Shown: positions 29,160-37,981, counted from the first letter of the stretch. The stretch: 64,000 nucleotides of DNA from Actinomycetota bacterium (GCA_027314515.1 DAHVAR010000231.1:29070-93069), one strand, 5' to 3'. Made by a program: numbers and translations. The notes: generated from the sequence alone by a model not told the origin.

Positions 29160-29516
29160 GTGCCCGCTACCTCCGGCGGGGCGGCCAGGGCGGCTGATGG
29201 CCACCAGGCCGGGCGCCCTGCGGCCAAGGGCATTGTGCCAGCCCAGCGCCGGTCGTCAGCGGGACATGCGGGCGAGCGGGCAGCGGCCGAGGTGCTCGGC
29301 CGGCACACCATCGCTGTCACGCTGCCACAGCCCCTGGGCACTGTCCGGCTGCCAGAACCGCAGCGTCTTGCCTATTACGCGGGACTCGGGGCGCTGGCCG
29401 CATTCGGCATCCTGGACTGGCCGGTAGCGGCCGTGCTGGGAATCGGCCACCTGCTTGCCGAAGATCATCATCATCGGCTCCTGGCCGAATTCGGCGAGGC
29501 GCTTTCGGGCGCCTGA
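29160..29516 (+). CDS. Small membrane protein (paralogue 2)
   Basis: A 118-residue protein starting at GTG 29160, four bases after the preceding stop, with a charged N-terminus of about 60 residues. Then LPEPQRLAYYAGLGALAAFG and ILDWPVAAVLGIGHLLAEDHHH follow: the same two-segment hydrophobic module with a DWPVA turn as its neighbour. The end is His-rich (EDHHHR), a possible metal ligand cluster. Function unknown. Codon use is like the surrounding genes. Confidence 0.6.
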   Translation: MPATSGGAARAADGHQAGRPAAKGIVPAQRRSSAGHAGERAAAEVLGRHTIAVTLPQPLGTVRLPEPQRLAYYAGLGALAAFGILDWPVAAVLGIGHLLAEDHHHRLLAEFGEALSGA

Positions 29517-29587
29517 GCCAGGGCGGGAACGCCGGCTTGCGGGTCAGCCGCGAGCGGGCTCCTCACCCCCGGCCACGTCGACGCAGT

Positions 29588-29836
29588 TCAGGCCGCTAGC
29601 CTGGCTGGCGGTTGCGGGACTTCATCGCCGGCGCCGCCCGTGGCCAGCCCGGACGGGCCGGGCGCGGCGGCACGGATCTGGCCGGCGGCCCCGGCTGCGT
29701 TCCCCGGCCCGGCAGCCGACCTGTTGTGCTTCCATCGCGGGTGAGCGGCGGCGTGGGCCACCAGCAGCAGCCAGCTGGCGAGCGCGAGGCCCACCACGAT
29801 CGGAATGACGACGAGAGCGGCGGTGGATCCGTCCAT
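29588..29836 (-). CDS. Single-pass small membrane protein
   Basis: An 82-residue protein: one hydrophobic helix right at the N-terminus (ALVVIPIVVGLALASWLLLV), a His/Trp-containing juxtamembrane stretch (HAAAHPRWKHN), then a Gly/Ala/Pro-rich tail. ATG 29836 is chosen because GGAAGG lies about 11 bases upstream and gives the helix a short extracellular start. No family recognised. It is divergent from the LysR gene. Confidence 0.5.
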   Translation of the reverse strand: MDGSTAALVVIPIVVGLALASWLLLVAHAAAHPRWKHNRSAAGPGNAAGAAGQIRAAAPGPSGLATGGAGDEVPQPPARLAA

Positions 29837-29926
29837 GGCCGGCACTTCCTTCCAGTTCACGTTCGGTCCTGATTCAAGGCTGCCCGCCGCCCGCCGCTGC
29901 CGGTAGCGGCCGCGCGCTTGGCGCGG

Positions 29927-29943
29927 TACAAGGCTGGCTTGTA
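29927..29943. promoter_or_regulatory. Candidate LysR-type operator
   Basis: TACAAG-GCTGG-CTTGTA is a perfect 6-base inverted repeat with a 5-base spacer (17 bases), 19 bases before the LysR start. It is consistent with an autoregulatory LysR box; binding is inferred. Confidence 0.5.
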
Positions 29944-29961
29944 TCTGGCTATGCTGGCCGC

Positions 29962-30954
29962 ATGCCCCTCAGCGCCCACGTCCCCGATCTCGGCGCGCTC
30001 GAAATGCTGCTCGGCGTCGCCCAGACCGGGAGCCTGAATAGCGCCGCCCAGCAGATCGGCGTCAGCCAGCAGGCGGTCTCGGCGCGCATCCGGGCCATGG
30101 AAGCGCAGACTGGCGTGCCGCTGGTGCTCCGCAGCCCGCGCGGTTCCAGCCTGACCCCGCAGGGCGCGGTTATCGCTGAATGGGCCTCCCGGCTGCTCGA
30201 TGTGGCGGCAGGCCTGGACGCAGGGATCGCCGCGCTGCGCACCGACCGGCGCAGCCGGCTGCGGGTCAGCTCCAGCTCGACTATCGCTGAGCAGCTGCTG
30301 CCGACCTGGCTCGCGTCGTTCCGGGCGGCCGGCCATCCGGCTGGGCCCGCTCCCGATGTCGTGCTCACCGCGGTCAACTCCGAGACTGTCGTCGGCCACG
30401 TCGCCAAGGGCGCCGCGGATCTGGGCTTCATCGAGGGACCGCGACGGCCCGCCGGGCTGCGCAGCCGGGTCATCGGCCATGACCGGCTGGCAGTCGTCGT
30501 CGGTCCGGGCCATCCCTGGACCCGGCGCCGCAGCGGCATCAGCGCCGCGGAACTTGCCGCCGCTCCCCTGGTCAGCAGGGAAGGCGGCTCGGGGACCCGG
30601 GATACGCTGGCCGGGGCACTGACCGCTGCGCTCGGCGCTGGCTACGTCCAGGCTCCCGCCGCGCTGTCCGTCTCAACCACCGCCGCGGTCCGCGCGGCCG
30701 TGCTGGCCGGCGCGGCGCCCGCCGTCATCAGCGAGCTAGCCGTGGCCGATGACCTGGCCACGGGCCGGCTGATCGAAGTCCCGACACCCGAGCTTGAGCT
30801 GCGCCGGACCCTGCGCGTCATCTGGGCTGGCGCGGCGAGCCCGCCTGCGGGCGCGGCCAGGGACCTGATTGCGCATATCGCCAGCCGGGCGACCTCGCCC
30901 AGGCGAGTGGCTGGCGATGACCTCAGCGCCCGTCCGAGATCAGCGAGCACCTGA
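29962..30954 (+). CDS. LysR-type transcriptional regulator
   Basis: A 330-residue LTTR. The winged helix-turn-helix covers about residues 8-66: LGALEMLLGVAQTGSLNSAAQQ, then IGVSQQAVSARIRAMEAQTG (split). The periplasmic-binding-like ligand domain fills about residues 95-300, with LRVSSSSTIAEQLLPTWL at its start. Effector is unknown. LTTRs usually sit divergent from their target; here the divergent gene is a small membrane protein, which is an unusual target, so targets may lie elsewhere. ATG 29962 starts 19 bases after the candidate operator. Confidence 0.92.
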   Translation: MPLSAHVPDLGALEMLLGVAQTGSLNSAAQQIGVSQQAVSARIRAMEAQTGVPLVLRSPRGSSLTPQGAVIAEWASRLLDVAAGLDAGIAALRTDRRSRLRVSSSSTIAEQLLPTWLASFRAAGHPAGPAPDVVLTAVNSETVVGHVAKGAADLGFIEGPRRPAGLRSRVIGHDRLAVVVGPGHPWTRRRSGISAAELAAAPLVSREGGSGTRDTLAGALTAALGAGYVQAPAALSVSTTAAVRAAVLAGAAPAVISELAVADDLATGRLIEVPTPELELRRTLRVIWAGAASPPAGAARDLIAHIASRATSPRRVAGDDLSARPRSAST

Positions 30955-30960
30955 CCGGCA

Positions 30961-31021
30961 AGCACTGGGCCAATCCGAAGAGCACTGGGCCGACTTGCAG
31001 CTTGCGGTCAGTGTTCACTGA
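30961..31021. promoter_or_regulatory. Direct and inverted repeats before the membrane SpoIIE gene
   Basis: AGCACTGGGCC occurs at 30961-30971 and again at 30981-30991, a 20-base period. TCAGTG-TT-CACTGA at 31008-31021 is a perfect inverted repeat. All are in the 135-base gap before the gene at 31090. They are candidate activator/repressor sites. Confidence 0.45.
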
Positions 31022-31089
31022 AGACCCGGGAGAATAGTGTTAGATGCAACCGGCTGGAGCCAGTGACAAGCACCGGAAGGCGGCCTCTA

Positions 31090-32325
31090 ATGAGCGCAAG
31101 AGTCCGGGTCAGGGCTGTGAGTGCTGGCCAGAGGAGTGCGCCGGATCTGTCGGGATCCGCGCAGTGGCCAACCGAGCGCGTGCGGCGCGCGGTCGGGCTC
31201 GTGCTGGTCGTGGCGATCACGATGGTCGCGGCGGCCGGGTACCTGATCCGGCCGGACCTCATGCCGGCCGCGTGGCTGGCGGTCGGCCCGCTGCTGGCCT
31301 CGCTCGTGCTGTCGCCTCGCGGCACCGCGCTGCTCGCGGGCTGGGCGGTCGTCCTGGGCATCGGGCTTGCCGTCGGCCAGCCGGGCCGGCTCGCGATGCT
31401 GGCCTCGCACCTGAGCGTGCTGTTGCTGCTCGCCGCATTCGCGGTAGTGAACTCGGTGCTCCGGGCCGCGGCCAAGCGCCGCATCAGCCAGGTCCGTGCT
31501 GTCGCGCGAGTCGCGCAAAGCGCCATACTGCCGGAAGTCCCTGCGACAGTAACCGCTGGCCGGCTGGCATCGCGATACGTCTCGGCATCGCCCGAGGCAC
31601 GGGTTGGCGGTGACCTGCTCGAAGTCGTTCCCGGTCCGGGACACCCGCGCTGGCTCATCGGCGATACGCGCGGGAAGGGCCTGCCAGCGGTGCGACTGGC
31701 GAGCGTGGCGATGACTAGCTTCCGCGATGCGTGCGCGCAGCCTGGCCTCTCACTGCCGGAGGTCGCGCGCGTTGTTGACGGGTCAGTCAGCCGGGCGGCC
31801 GGCGAGGAAGACTTCGTTACCGCCGTCTTCGCCGAGCTGGACCCGCACGGCTGGCTTCAGCTTGTGGTGTGCGGGCATCCGCCGCCGCTGCGGCTCACCG
31901 CGGACGGTGACCTGCGGCCGCTGACGCCTTCGATATTCGCGACGCCGCTCGGCCTGCATCCCGACATCCAGGCATCCACGTTCACGGTCAGCGCCGGCGA
32001 CCGGCTGGTCTTCTACACCGACGGCCTGCTGGAGGCACGTGACCGGGCGGGGCGATACTTCCGGCTGGAAGACTGGGTCGACACGCTGCGCCAGCCGGAC
32101 CTGCAGGCAGCGGCGGACCAGCTGCTCAGCCGGCTGATCGCGCACGCCAGGCGCAAACTGGACGACGACGTCGCCCTGCTCCTTCTGGAGGTCACGCCTT
32201 CGCCGGTCTCGCCGGATGACGATCTGGCCCGCGGCCTCGTTACGGCCGGACCCGCCGGGATGCTGGACAGCGCGCTGGCAGCCGCTGGGTCGCCTGGCTT
32301 GGCTGCCTCGCCGCCGGCGAGGTAG
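31090..32325 (+). CDS. Membrane-anchored PP2C/SpoIIE phosphatase
   Basis: A 411-residue protein with three or four hydrophobic segments in residues about 35-135 and a cytoplasmic PP2C/SpoIIE phosphatase domain at about residues 160-380. Catalytic landmarks are GGDLLEVV (the GGDW/F motif with Leu), GDTRGKGLPA, FVTAVFAELD, CGHPPPL, FYTDGLLEARD and the DDDVALLLLE end. It would dephosphorylate STAS antagonists in a partner-switching pathway; the STAS gene at 17251 is a possible partner. ATG 31090 is preferred over 31063 because GGAAGG lies 9 bases before it. Confidence 0.9.
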   Translation: MSARVRVRAVSAGQRSAPDLSGSAQWPTERVRRAVGLVLVVAITMVAAAGYLIRPDLMPAAWLAVGPLLASLVLSPRGTALLAGWAVVLGIGLAVGQPGRLAMLASHLSVLLLLAAFAVVNSVLRAAAKRRISQVRAVARVAQSAILPEVPATVTAGRLASRYVSASPEARVGGDLLEVVPGPGHPRWLIGDTRGKGLPAVRLASVAMTSFRDACAQPGLSLPEVARVVDGSVSRAAGEEDFVTAVFAELDPHGWLQLVVCGHPPPLRLTADGDLRPLTPSIFATPLGLHPDIQASTFTVSAGDRLVFYTDGLLEARDRAGRYFRLEDWVDTLRQPDLQAAADQLLSRLIAHARRKLDDDVALLLLEVTPSPVSPDDDLARGLVTAGPAGMLDSALAAAGSPGLAASPPAR

Positions 32326-32337
32326 CCGCCACATCGA

Positions 32338-33297
32338 TCATCGCGGCGGAACTTCTGCATGAGCCCCGCGGTAATGCGCGGCGAGAATGTCCGCGCCGAA
32401 ATCTCCGCCTGGCCGGCGCAGCACCGTATGCGCGTGGTTGGCATCGGTCTTGTCGAACTCGATGAGAAGGTCGGCTGCTTGCACCCGGTAGTAGTACCGG
32501 TCGTCCCGCGTCAGCGGGCCTTCCCAGGCGAAGTACAGCTCGCTGCCAGCGACCTTCGCGGCCTCCCGCGCGGCCATAGCGGCCGGCAGCCGGTCTAGGT
32601 AGAGAGCCACCATCTGGCCGAGCAGTGCCCGCGCCGTCGGCCCGACCGTGGCTGCGGCAACCCCGAGCGGCTTGACCTGCGCGGCCCGAGCCGAGGTGGC
32701 CGAATAGATGTCGGCGGGCGCCTGATCAGCGACGATGGCCGTCAGGCGGCCAGCTATCCCGAGCGCGTCGAGCAACGCGTGCCCGAGGTCCTCCTCGGGC
32801 CCGAGCGGCCGGGACACCGCTCGCCCCGCATAGCTCACGGACGCCGGGCTGGCGCCCAGGAAAACGGGAGCCGGGGACACCTCGTCGCCGGTGACGGTCA
32901 TCGTCACGGACAGGTGGTGACCCTCGAACCGCCAGGCCCACACATCGTCCGCGGCCGGATCGCCGAACACGGTCACGAAGTAGCCGCCGCTGTGCCGGTT
33001 CATCACGCGCTGCTCTTGCAGGTCGAGCACTTCCTCGAGGGCGACGATCCCCATCGCCTGGGCGAAGCAGTGCTCGCTCAGCCCGGCGGACAGCAACCGG
33101 TGCGCGGCCTTCCGGCCGGCGACGCCCAGCAAAGCCAGGCATCCGCCCGGCCGGGGGTTCGGCCGGTACTCGATCCACCGCCGCGCCGCGTCGTCGCTGA
33201 ACCGCAGCGCCGCGCGCTGGCGCTGCTCGTCATCGAGTTCTCGCAGCAGCGCGCCTGCGTCGTGCCGCATCTGCGCCGCGATCTCTTCACCCGCCAT
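32338..33297 (-). CDS. DUF3500 family protein
   Basis: A 319-residue protein of the DUF3500 family, whose biochemical activity is unknown. Recognised parts are HSGGYFVTVFGDPAADDVWAWRFEGHHLS (in two pieces), the VFLGASPA segment and the C-terminal LYFAWEGPLTRDDRYYYRVQ and LLIEFDKTDANHAHTVLR. No signal peptide is visible. It converges on the phosphatase gene with a 12-base gap and is divergent from the YceI gene. Several conserved His residues suggest a metal site, but this is inference. Confidence 0.85.
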   Translation of the reverse strand: MAGEEIAAQMRHDAGALLRELDDEQRQRAALRFSDDAARRWIEYRPNPRPGGCLALLGVAGRKAAHRLLSAGLSEHCFAQAMGIVALEEVLDLQEQRVMNRHSGGYFVTVFGDPAADDVWAWRFEGHHLSVTMTVTGDEVSPAPVFLGASPASVSYAGRAVSRPLGPEEDLGHALLDALGIAGRLTAIVADQAPADIYSATSARAAQVKPLGVAAATVGPTARALLGQMVALYLDRLPAAMAAREAAKVAGSELYFAWEGPLTRDDRYYYRVQAADLLIEFDKTDANHAHTVLRRPGGDFGADILAAHYRGAHAEVPPR

Positions 33298-33470
33298 GCC
33301 TCCGGTATACCAGCGCCGCCCGGCACCGCGGGGCCCTCGACCGGGTTCATCTACTGGGCGCTGGCCGCCCTGGCCCGACTGCTCAAATCATGGCAAAGCC
33401 ACGGCAGTGCCACGCCGATCTGCGCGTCAAGCGCGGGTTTCCTGGCTGACCCAGTTGTTAGGTTTGCCGG

Positions 33471-34025
33471 GTGAGCATTTCTTCTGGAAATTACGTGCTA
33501 GGGCCGGAATCTGGCCGGCTACTGGTTAAGACGGCCCGGACCGGCCTCGGCGCGAAGGCCGGTCACGACCTCACCATCGAGGTGACGCGCTGGCGCGGGA
33601 AGGCAGTCATCGACGCCACCCACGCTGGCGGCAGTTCGGTGACCCTTGAGGCCGACGTTGACTCCTTCGAGGTCCGCGAGGGTACCGGCGGAGTCAAGCC
33701 GCTAACCGATGCCGACCGTGCGGACATCAAGAACACACTGCGCACGAAGGTTCTCCGCGCTGACCGCTACCCGGTTATCGTCTTCGCCTCGAATGATGTC
33801 AGCGGGACACCGGAGTCGTTCCGCGTGGCAGGCGACCTCAGCATCGCGGGAGTCACCCAGCCCGTCACGGTGGAGGGCCGGATCGATGCAGGCCGCGCCG
33901 CGGGCTCGGCGGTCGTCGTGCAGACACGGTGGGGCATCAAGCCCTACTCGGCGTTCCTCGGCGCTCTCAAGCTGCGCGACGAGGTTGAGGTGTACTTCGA
34001 TATCGGCCTCACGCCAGGCACCTGA
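33471..34025 (+). CDS. YceI-family lipid/isoprenoid-binding lipocalin-like protein
   Basis: A 184-residue YceI protein, an extended lipocalin-like barrel that binds polyisoprenoid chains. Recognised parts are SGRLLVKTARTGLGAKAGHDL at the start, VDSFEVREGTGGVKPL, the TLRTKVLRADRYPVIVFAS segment and ITQP-like AGVTQPVTVEGR. There is no signal peptide, so it is cytoplasmic, unlike the periplasmic E. coli protein. GTG start at 33471. It converges on the lipoprotein gene with an 8-base gap. Confidence 0.9.
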   Translation: MSISSGNYVLGPESGRLLVKTARTGLGAKAGHDLTIEVTRWRGKAVIDATHAGGSSVTLEADVDSFEVREGTGGVKPLTDADRADIKNTLRTKVLRADRYPVIVFASNDVSGTPESFRVAGDLSIAGVTQPVTVEGRIDAGRAAGSAVVVQTRWGIKPYSAFLGALKLRDEVEVYFDIGLTPGT

Positions 34026-34033
34026 CTCGACGT

Positions 34034-35065
34034 CTACTTGACGTGCGGGACCGGGGCTGTCAGCGGAGCCTGTCCTGGCCCGGAGCACTTGCCGGTCGCC
34101 ATGCGGTCGGCAAGAAGGCGGGCCTGATTGTCGATGGCGTTGACCTGATCGATGGAGGAGTTCGCGCTCGCGATCGCCTGCGCCATGCTGGTGTCGGCGG
34201 TCGCGATAAGCGCCGGGGCTGAGGCCGGCGCTGGCAGCCCGGCCCTGCTCAGGCGCCGCAGGTCAGCGTCCGCTGTGTGGATGTCCATCCTGATCGCGGT
34301 GAGGTCCGCGGTCAGGGACTCGCTGGCGCCCGTTACCGCCAGGACCGCGCCGCTCACTCCGCGCGAGTCCCCGACGACCGTAGCGGTGGCCGCGCAGTAA
34401 TGGTTGTCGCCGGAGGCATTCTGCTTCTCAGCCGCCAGGCGAGATCGCGCGATCGCGGCGTCCCTGGCGAAGCTCTCCACGTCGGCCGCGAGCTTGCCCT
34501 GCGGCGCCAGGCTGGAGGCCTGGTACAGCGCGGCGAGATCTAGCTGCGCATTGCGCTGCTGAGCCCTGCTATTGGCGGAAGGGTCGCTGCCCGCCCGTGC
34601 GGCCAGCAGGTTCTCGTGCGCAGCGGTGCTGCCCAGCGCGGCGGCAGCCCTGGTGTAGCCGGAACGGCTGGCGTGGGTGAACGTCGTGCGCTGGCTTGTT
34701 CCGTCAGCATCCGGGACGGCCAGCGTCAGGCTGCTGCCGGTGAGCCGCCCCGTCGCATCGCCGTGCAGGAACAGCGGGTGAGCGAAGGCCAGGCTGACCG
34801 AAGTGCCATGGACGGTGCCGGTGAACGGCACACTGGTCACCACGACCGAGGCCGACGGCGGCACGCCGCCGATGGTGTTCGCCGTGAGCGTACCCCGTAC
34901 CTGACCGCCCCTCGTGGTCCGCCACTGGATGAAGGCGATCTCCGCTTTGCCGTTCGCCAGGTAGCTGGCGCGGCCGGGCGACCTGGCGGAGCCGGCGGAC
35001 CCCGAGCAGCCCGCCACGGCAAGGAGCATGGCGGCTGCCGTGCACGGAAGAACGAAGCGTTTCAT
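34034..35065 (-). CDS. Hypothetical lipoprotein
   Basis: A 343-residue exported lipoprotein. The N-terminus MKRFVLPCTAAAMLLAVAGCSG has a short basic region, a hydrophobic core and a lipobox (LAVAGC, Cys20). The first 110 mature residues look beta-rich (GGQVRGTLTANTIGG), and the remainder is helical with many Ala/Ser. Cys residues in HYCAATAT and GKCSGP may form a disulphide. I do not recognise a family. It is transcribed alone and ends 8 bases from the YceI stop. Confidence 0.7.
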   Translation of the reverse strand: MKRFVLPCTAAAMLLAVAGCSGSAGSARSPGRASYLANGKAEIAFIQWRTTRGGQVRGTLTANTIGGVPPSASVVVTSVPFTGTVHGTSVSLAFAHPLFLHGDATGRLTGSSLTLAVPDADGTSQRTTFTHASRSGYTRAAAALGSTAAHENLLAARAGSDPSANSRAQQRNAQLDLAALYQASSLAPQGKLAADVESFARDAAIARSRLAAEKQNASGDNHYCAATATVVGDSRGVSGAVLAVTGASESLTADLTAIRMDIHTADADLRRLSRAGLPAPASAPALIATADTSMAQAIASANSSIDQVNAIDNQARLLADRMATGKCSGPGQAPLTAPVPHVK

Positions 35066-35111
35066 CGCGTCAGCCTGGGCTTAGTGACACTCGAGACACT
35101 AGGGACGGTAG

Positions 35112-35415
35112 GTGGCGGTGAGCAGAGCCAGTCGGCCCCCGAGGCAACTCCGGGTTGCTACCCATCCTGTGGCTGGCCAACCCGGCCGGCCGGATGAGCT
35201 CTCGCAGCTACCCTGTGACGCGCGCGACCTGGCCTGCTTCGTGTCGCGGCGGGTGACCTCCGTCGGCATCTGCGGCTCGGACCTGCACTGGTGGAACGAG
35301 TCCGGCATCGGGGACACTCAGCTAGGCAGGCCGCTGGTGCTCGGGCACGAGATCGCCGGCGTCGTCGCTGCCGGCCCGCGCAGCGGCCAGCCGGTGGCAC
35401 TGGACCCGTCAGTCC
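35112..35415 (+). pseudogene. Remnant of a zinc-dependent alcohol/sorbitol dehydrogenase
   Basis: Translation from about 35250 gives VTSVGICGSDLHWWNESGIG, followed by QLGRPLVLGHEIAGVVAAGP and VALDPSV. This is the N-terminal catalytic-zinc region (Cys and the GHE His/Glu) of a medium-chain dehydrogenase. The match breaks off after VALDPS, where the structural-zinc Cys cluster and the whole cofactor domain should follow; unrelated palindromic sequence begins. The first 45 residues of the frame also do not fit the family. So about 55 codons of an original of roughly 340 survive. Confidence 0.75.
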
Positions 35416-35421
35416 GCCGCA

Positions 35422-35517
35422 CCGGAACGCGCGTTCCGGCAACGCCCGGCTGGAACGCTAGGCGTTCCGGTACCCGCTTGGCGCTATGATAACAAAGACT
35501 TATCATGGTGATATCAC
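35422..35517. promoter_or_regulatory. Palindrome-rich promoter of the ABC exporter
   Basis: Four inverted repeats occur in 96 bases: CCGGAACGCGCGTTCCGG (35422-35439, perfect), GGAACGC-TAG-GCGTTCC (35452-35468), ATGATAA-N7-TTATCAT (35486-35506) and GTGATATCAC (35508-35517). The first two share GGAACGC half-sites 30 bases apart; the last two share TGATA/TATCA half-sites. The AT-rich part stands out against 70% GC. It ends 36 bases before the ABC gene, so tight repression is likely. Confidence 0.6.
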
Positions 35518-35553
35518 ATTTCTATTTTCGCGACAGCTGCTGGGGAGAAAGGC

Positions 35554-36396
35554 ATGGACCACGAGAGTTCGCCCGGCGTCCCGCCGGCCACCGAGTTGCC
35601 CCGCTTCCGGGCGGAACAGGGCCGGCCGGCCGGCGGGCCCGCGGTCGTGGTGCGCGGGCTCCGGAAGACGTTCGGCGAGAAGGAAGCAGTGGCGGGCATC
35701 GACCTGGAGATCGCGGCGGGTTCACTCGCCGGGCTGGTCGGGCCGAACGGAGCCGGGAAGACCACGTCGCTGTCGATGATGACCGGACTGCTGCGGCCTG
35801 ACGGCGGGCAGGTCGTCGTTGACGGACTGGACGTGTGGGAGGATCCGCCGGCCGCCAAGGCGATCATCGGCGTGGTTCCCTCAGAGGTCAGGCTGTTCGA
35901 GCGGCTGAGTGGCGAAGAGCTGCTTGAGTACTCCGGGCGGCTGCGCGGCCTGCCGGCCGGCGAGGCGCGCTCACGCGCCGCGCAGCTTCTCGACGTCCTG
36001 GACATGACCGAAGACGCCAACCGGCTGGTCGCCGACTACTCCACCGGCATGCGCAAGAAGGCCGCACTTGGCTGCGCGCTGATTCACAACCCGAAGATCT
36101 TGTTCCTTGACGAGCCGCTGGAAGGCGTGGACCCGGTGTCCGCCGACGTGATCCGCCGGCTGCTGACGCGGTTCACCGCCTCCGGCTCGACCGTGCTGTT
36201 CTCCAGCCACGTCATGGAGCTGGTGGAGCAGGTCTGCGATCACGTGTCGATCATCGACAAGGGCACGATCGTGGTGAGCGGTACCACGGACCAGGTGCGC
36301 GGCGGCAAGACGCTGCAGCGCGCCTTCATCGACCTGGTCGGCCCCCGTGCACGCGACGAGGAGGTGCTGTCATGGCTCGGCTCTTCGTCCAGCTGA
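35554..36396 (+). CDS. ABC transporter ATP-binding subunit
   Basis: A 280-residue ABC-2-type ATPase, cytoplasmic. Walker A GPNGAGKTTS is near residue 65-74, the signature loop is YSTGMRKKAALG (a common variant of LSGGQ), Walker B is ILFLDEPLEGVD, and the switch His is in FSSHVMELV. The first 25 residues are Pro/Arg-rich and precede the domain. It overlaps the permease gene by 25 bases, so the two form an exporter. The substrate is unknown; such pairs export lipids, peptides or drugs. Strong palindromes upstream suggest inducible control, but no regulator gene is adjacent. Confidence 0.92.
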   Translation: MDHESSPGVPPATELPRFRAEQGRPAGGPAVVVRGLRKTFGEKEAVAGIDLEIAAGSLAGLVGPNGAGKTTSLSMMTGLLRPDGGQVVVDGLDVWEDPPAAKAIIGVVPSEVRLFERLSGEELLEYSGRLRGLPAGEARSRAAQLLDVLDMTEDANRLVADYSTGMRKKAALGCALIHNPKILFLDEPLEGVDPVSADVIRRLLTRFTASGSTVLFSSHVMELVEQVCDHVSIIDKGTIVVSGTTDQVRGGKTLQRAFIDLVGPRARDEEVLSWLGSSSS

Positions 36397-37964
36397 AGCT
36401 GCGCCTGCTGCTCAACGCGCTGCGGTCGTCCAACGCCGCCAAGATTACCTTCCTCATCAGCACGATCTTCGCCGCGGCGCTGGCGTTCTTCACCTTCCTC
36501 GTGCTGGCTTCGTTCAGCGGTAAGAGCACGTCAGTGGACCTGACCGCGGTCATCTTCACGGTGTTCGCATTCGGCTGGCTGATAGCCCCGATCATGGTCT
36601 TCGGCGTGGACAGCACGCTCGACCCGTCGGTGCTCGCCCTCTACCCGCTGCGCACCCGCAAGCTCACCGCCGGGTTGCTGGCGGCTTCGGCTACCGGTGC
36701 CTGGCCATTGGCGAACATGATCGGCCTGCTCGGCGTCACCGTCGGACTGGCACGCGGCGCGCTTGGCCTGACGGTCGCGGTGGTCGCCGTGGCGCTGCAG
36801 GTCCTGTTCTGCATCGCCCTTTCCCGGTTCGTGACGACCTCGCTAGCTGGCCTGCTGCGCTCACGGCGCGGCCGGGACCTGGCGGCGTTCCTGGTCATTC
36901 CGCTGTTCGCGCTGTATGAGTTCTTCGCCCAGGTGGTGCCGAGGGCGGCCGCCGAGGGCAAGATCACCGCAGCGAGCTTCACCGGATTCGACTCGTGGAT
37001 GCGCTGGCTGCCGCCAGGCCTGGCGGCACACTCGATCCAGGATGCCTCGGACGGGCGCCCTGCCGTGGCGTTCGCCCGCCTTGCAGCGCTGGCCGTCGCC
37101 ACTTCCGTGCTCGGCTGGCTCTGGGTCTCCGCGCTCGACCGGGCACTGGTGACGGCCGACACGACAACCCAGTCGGCACGGGTCCGCGGCGCGAAACTGC
37201 CGCTGTCAGGGCTCGGCTTGCGCGGTGCCGTAGCCTCCCGCTTCTGGCTCTACCAGCGCCGCGAGCCGGCGTCGCTGGTCTACTGGGCGGTGGTTGCGGT
37301 CATAACGGCCGCCGTGTCGGCGAGTTCTATCCTCGGCAAGCAGCATCATCCGGCGGTCATCCTGGGCAGTGCCATCTTCGGCGCCGCGTTCGTGGGGATC
37401 TTCCACGCCAACTCCGCAGGGCTGACGGGTCCGCCATTCGTGCTCGAAGGGATGGCCCTGGCCAGGGTGCGCGACCTGCGCGCCTACTTCTCCGGCCAGA
37501 ACATCGTGCTCGGCGTGATCGGCGCGCCGCTGGTCGTCGCGGTGTGCTTCGCGCTGGCCTTCGCAGTCGGCCGGCCCGGAATCGGGCTTGAGGCGGCGCC
37601 GGTCGCGCTGGCCGGCCTCGGCGCTGCCCTGGGGCTGAGCAACTTGTTCACCGTGGGGTTGCCGCACCCGATGGCTAAGCGAGCCAGCAGCCCGATGCTC
37701 GTGCCCGCGCAGGGATACGGCGGTTACCGGCTCGGCATCACCCTCGGCACCCTGGCAGGCACCGCCGCTGCGGCAGCGCCGGTGATCGTCGCCGCACTGC
37801 TGACCGCCACCGACCCGGTTGCCATCCGGGTCGGCGTGCTGCTCCCGTGCTCGGCACTTTACGGCTTCGCGCTGGCGTTTGCGGGCGTTCGGCTGGCTGC
37901 CGCCGCCGGTGTTGGCAAGATGCCGGAGCTGTGCCAGGTCGCTCTCCGCAGTGCCATGTCATGA
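36372..37964 (+). CDS. ABC-2-like transporter permease
   Basis: A 530-residue integral membrane protein with about 12 hydrophobic segments in two halves. The first group lies near residues 25-220 (for example ITFLISTIFAAALAFFTFLV) and the second near 300-520. Between them is a cytoplasmic stretch starting RALVTADTTTQSARVRGAK. It overlaps the ATPase gene by 25 bases and is its obvious partner. No family-specific motif identifies the cargo. It converges on the stress-protein gene with a short tandem repeat between them. Confidence 0.85.
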   Translation: MARLFVQLKLRLLLNALRSSNAAKITFLISTIFAAALAFFTFLVLASFSGKSTSVDLTAVIFTVFAFGWLIAPIMVFGVDSTLDPSVLALYPLRTRKLTAGLLAASATGAWPLANMIGLLGVTVGLARGALGLTVAVVAVALQVLFCIALSRFVTTSLAGLLRSRRGRDLAAFLVIPLFALYEFFAQVVPRAAAEGKITAASFTGFDSWMRWLPPGLAAHSIQDASDGRPAVAFARLAALAVATSVLGWLWVSALDRALVTADTTTQSARVRGAKLPLSGLGLRGAVASRFWLYQRREPASLVYWAVVAVITAAVSASSILGKQHHPAVILGSAIFGAAFVGIFHANSAGLTGPPFVLEGMALARVRDLRAYFSGQNIVLGVIGAPLVVAVCFALAFAVGRPGIGLEAAPVALAGLGAALGLSNLFTVGLPHPMAKRASSPMLVPAQGYGGYRLGITLGTLAGTAAAAAPVIVAALLTATDPVAIRVGVLLPCSALYGFALAFAGVRLAAAAGVGKMPELCQVALRSAMS

Positions 37965-37981
37965 GCTGATCCGCATGTCCC

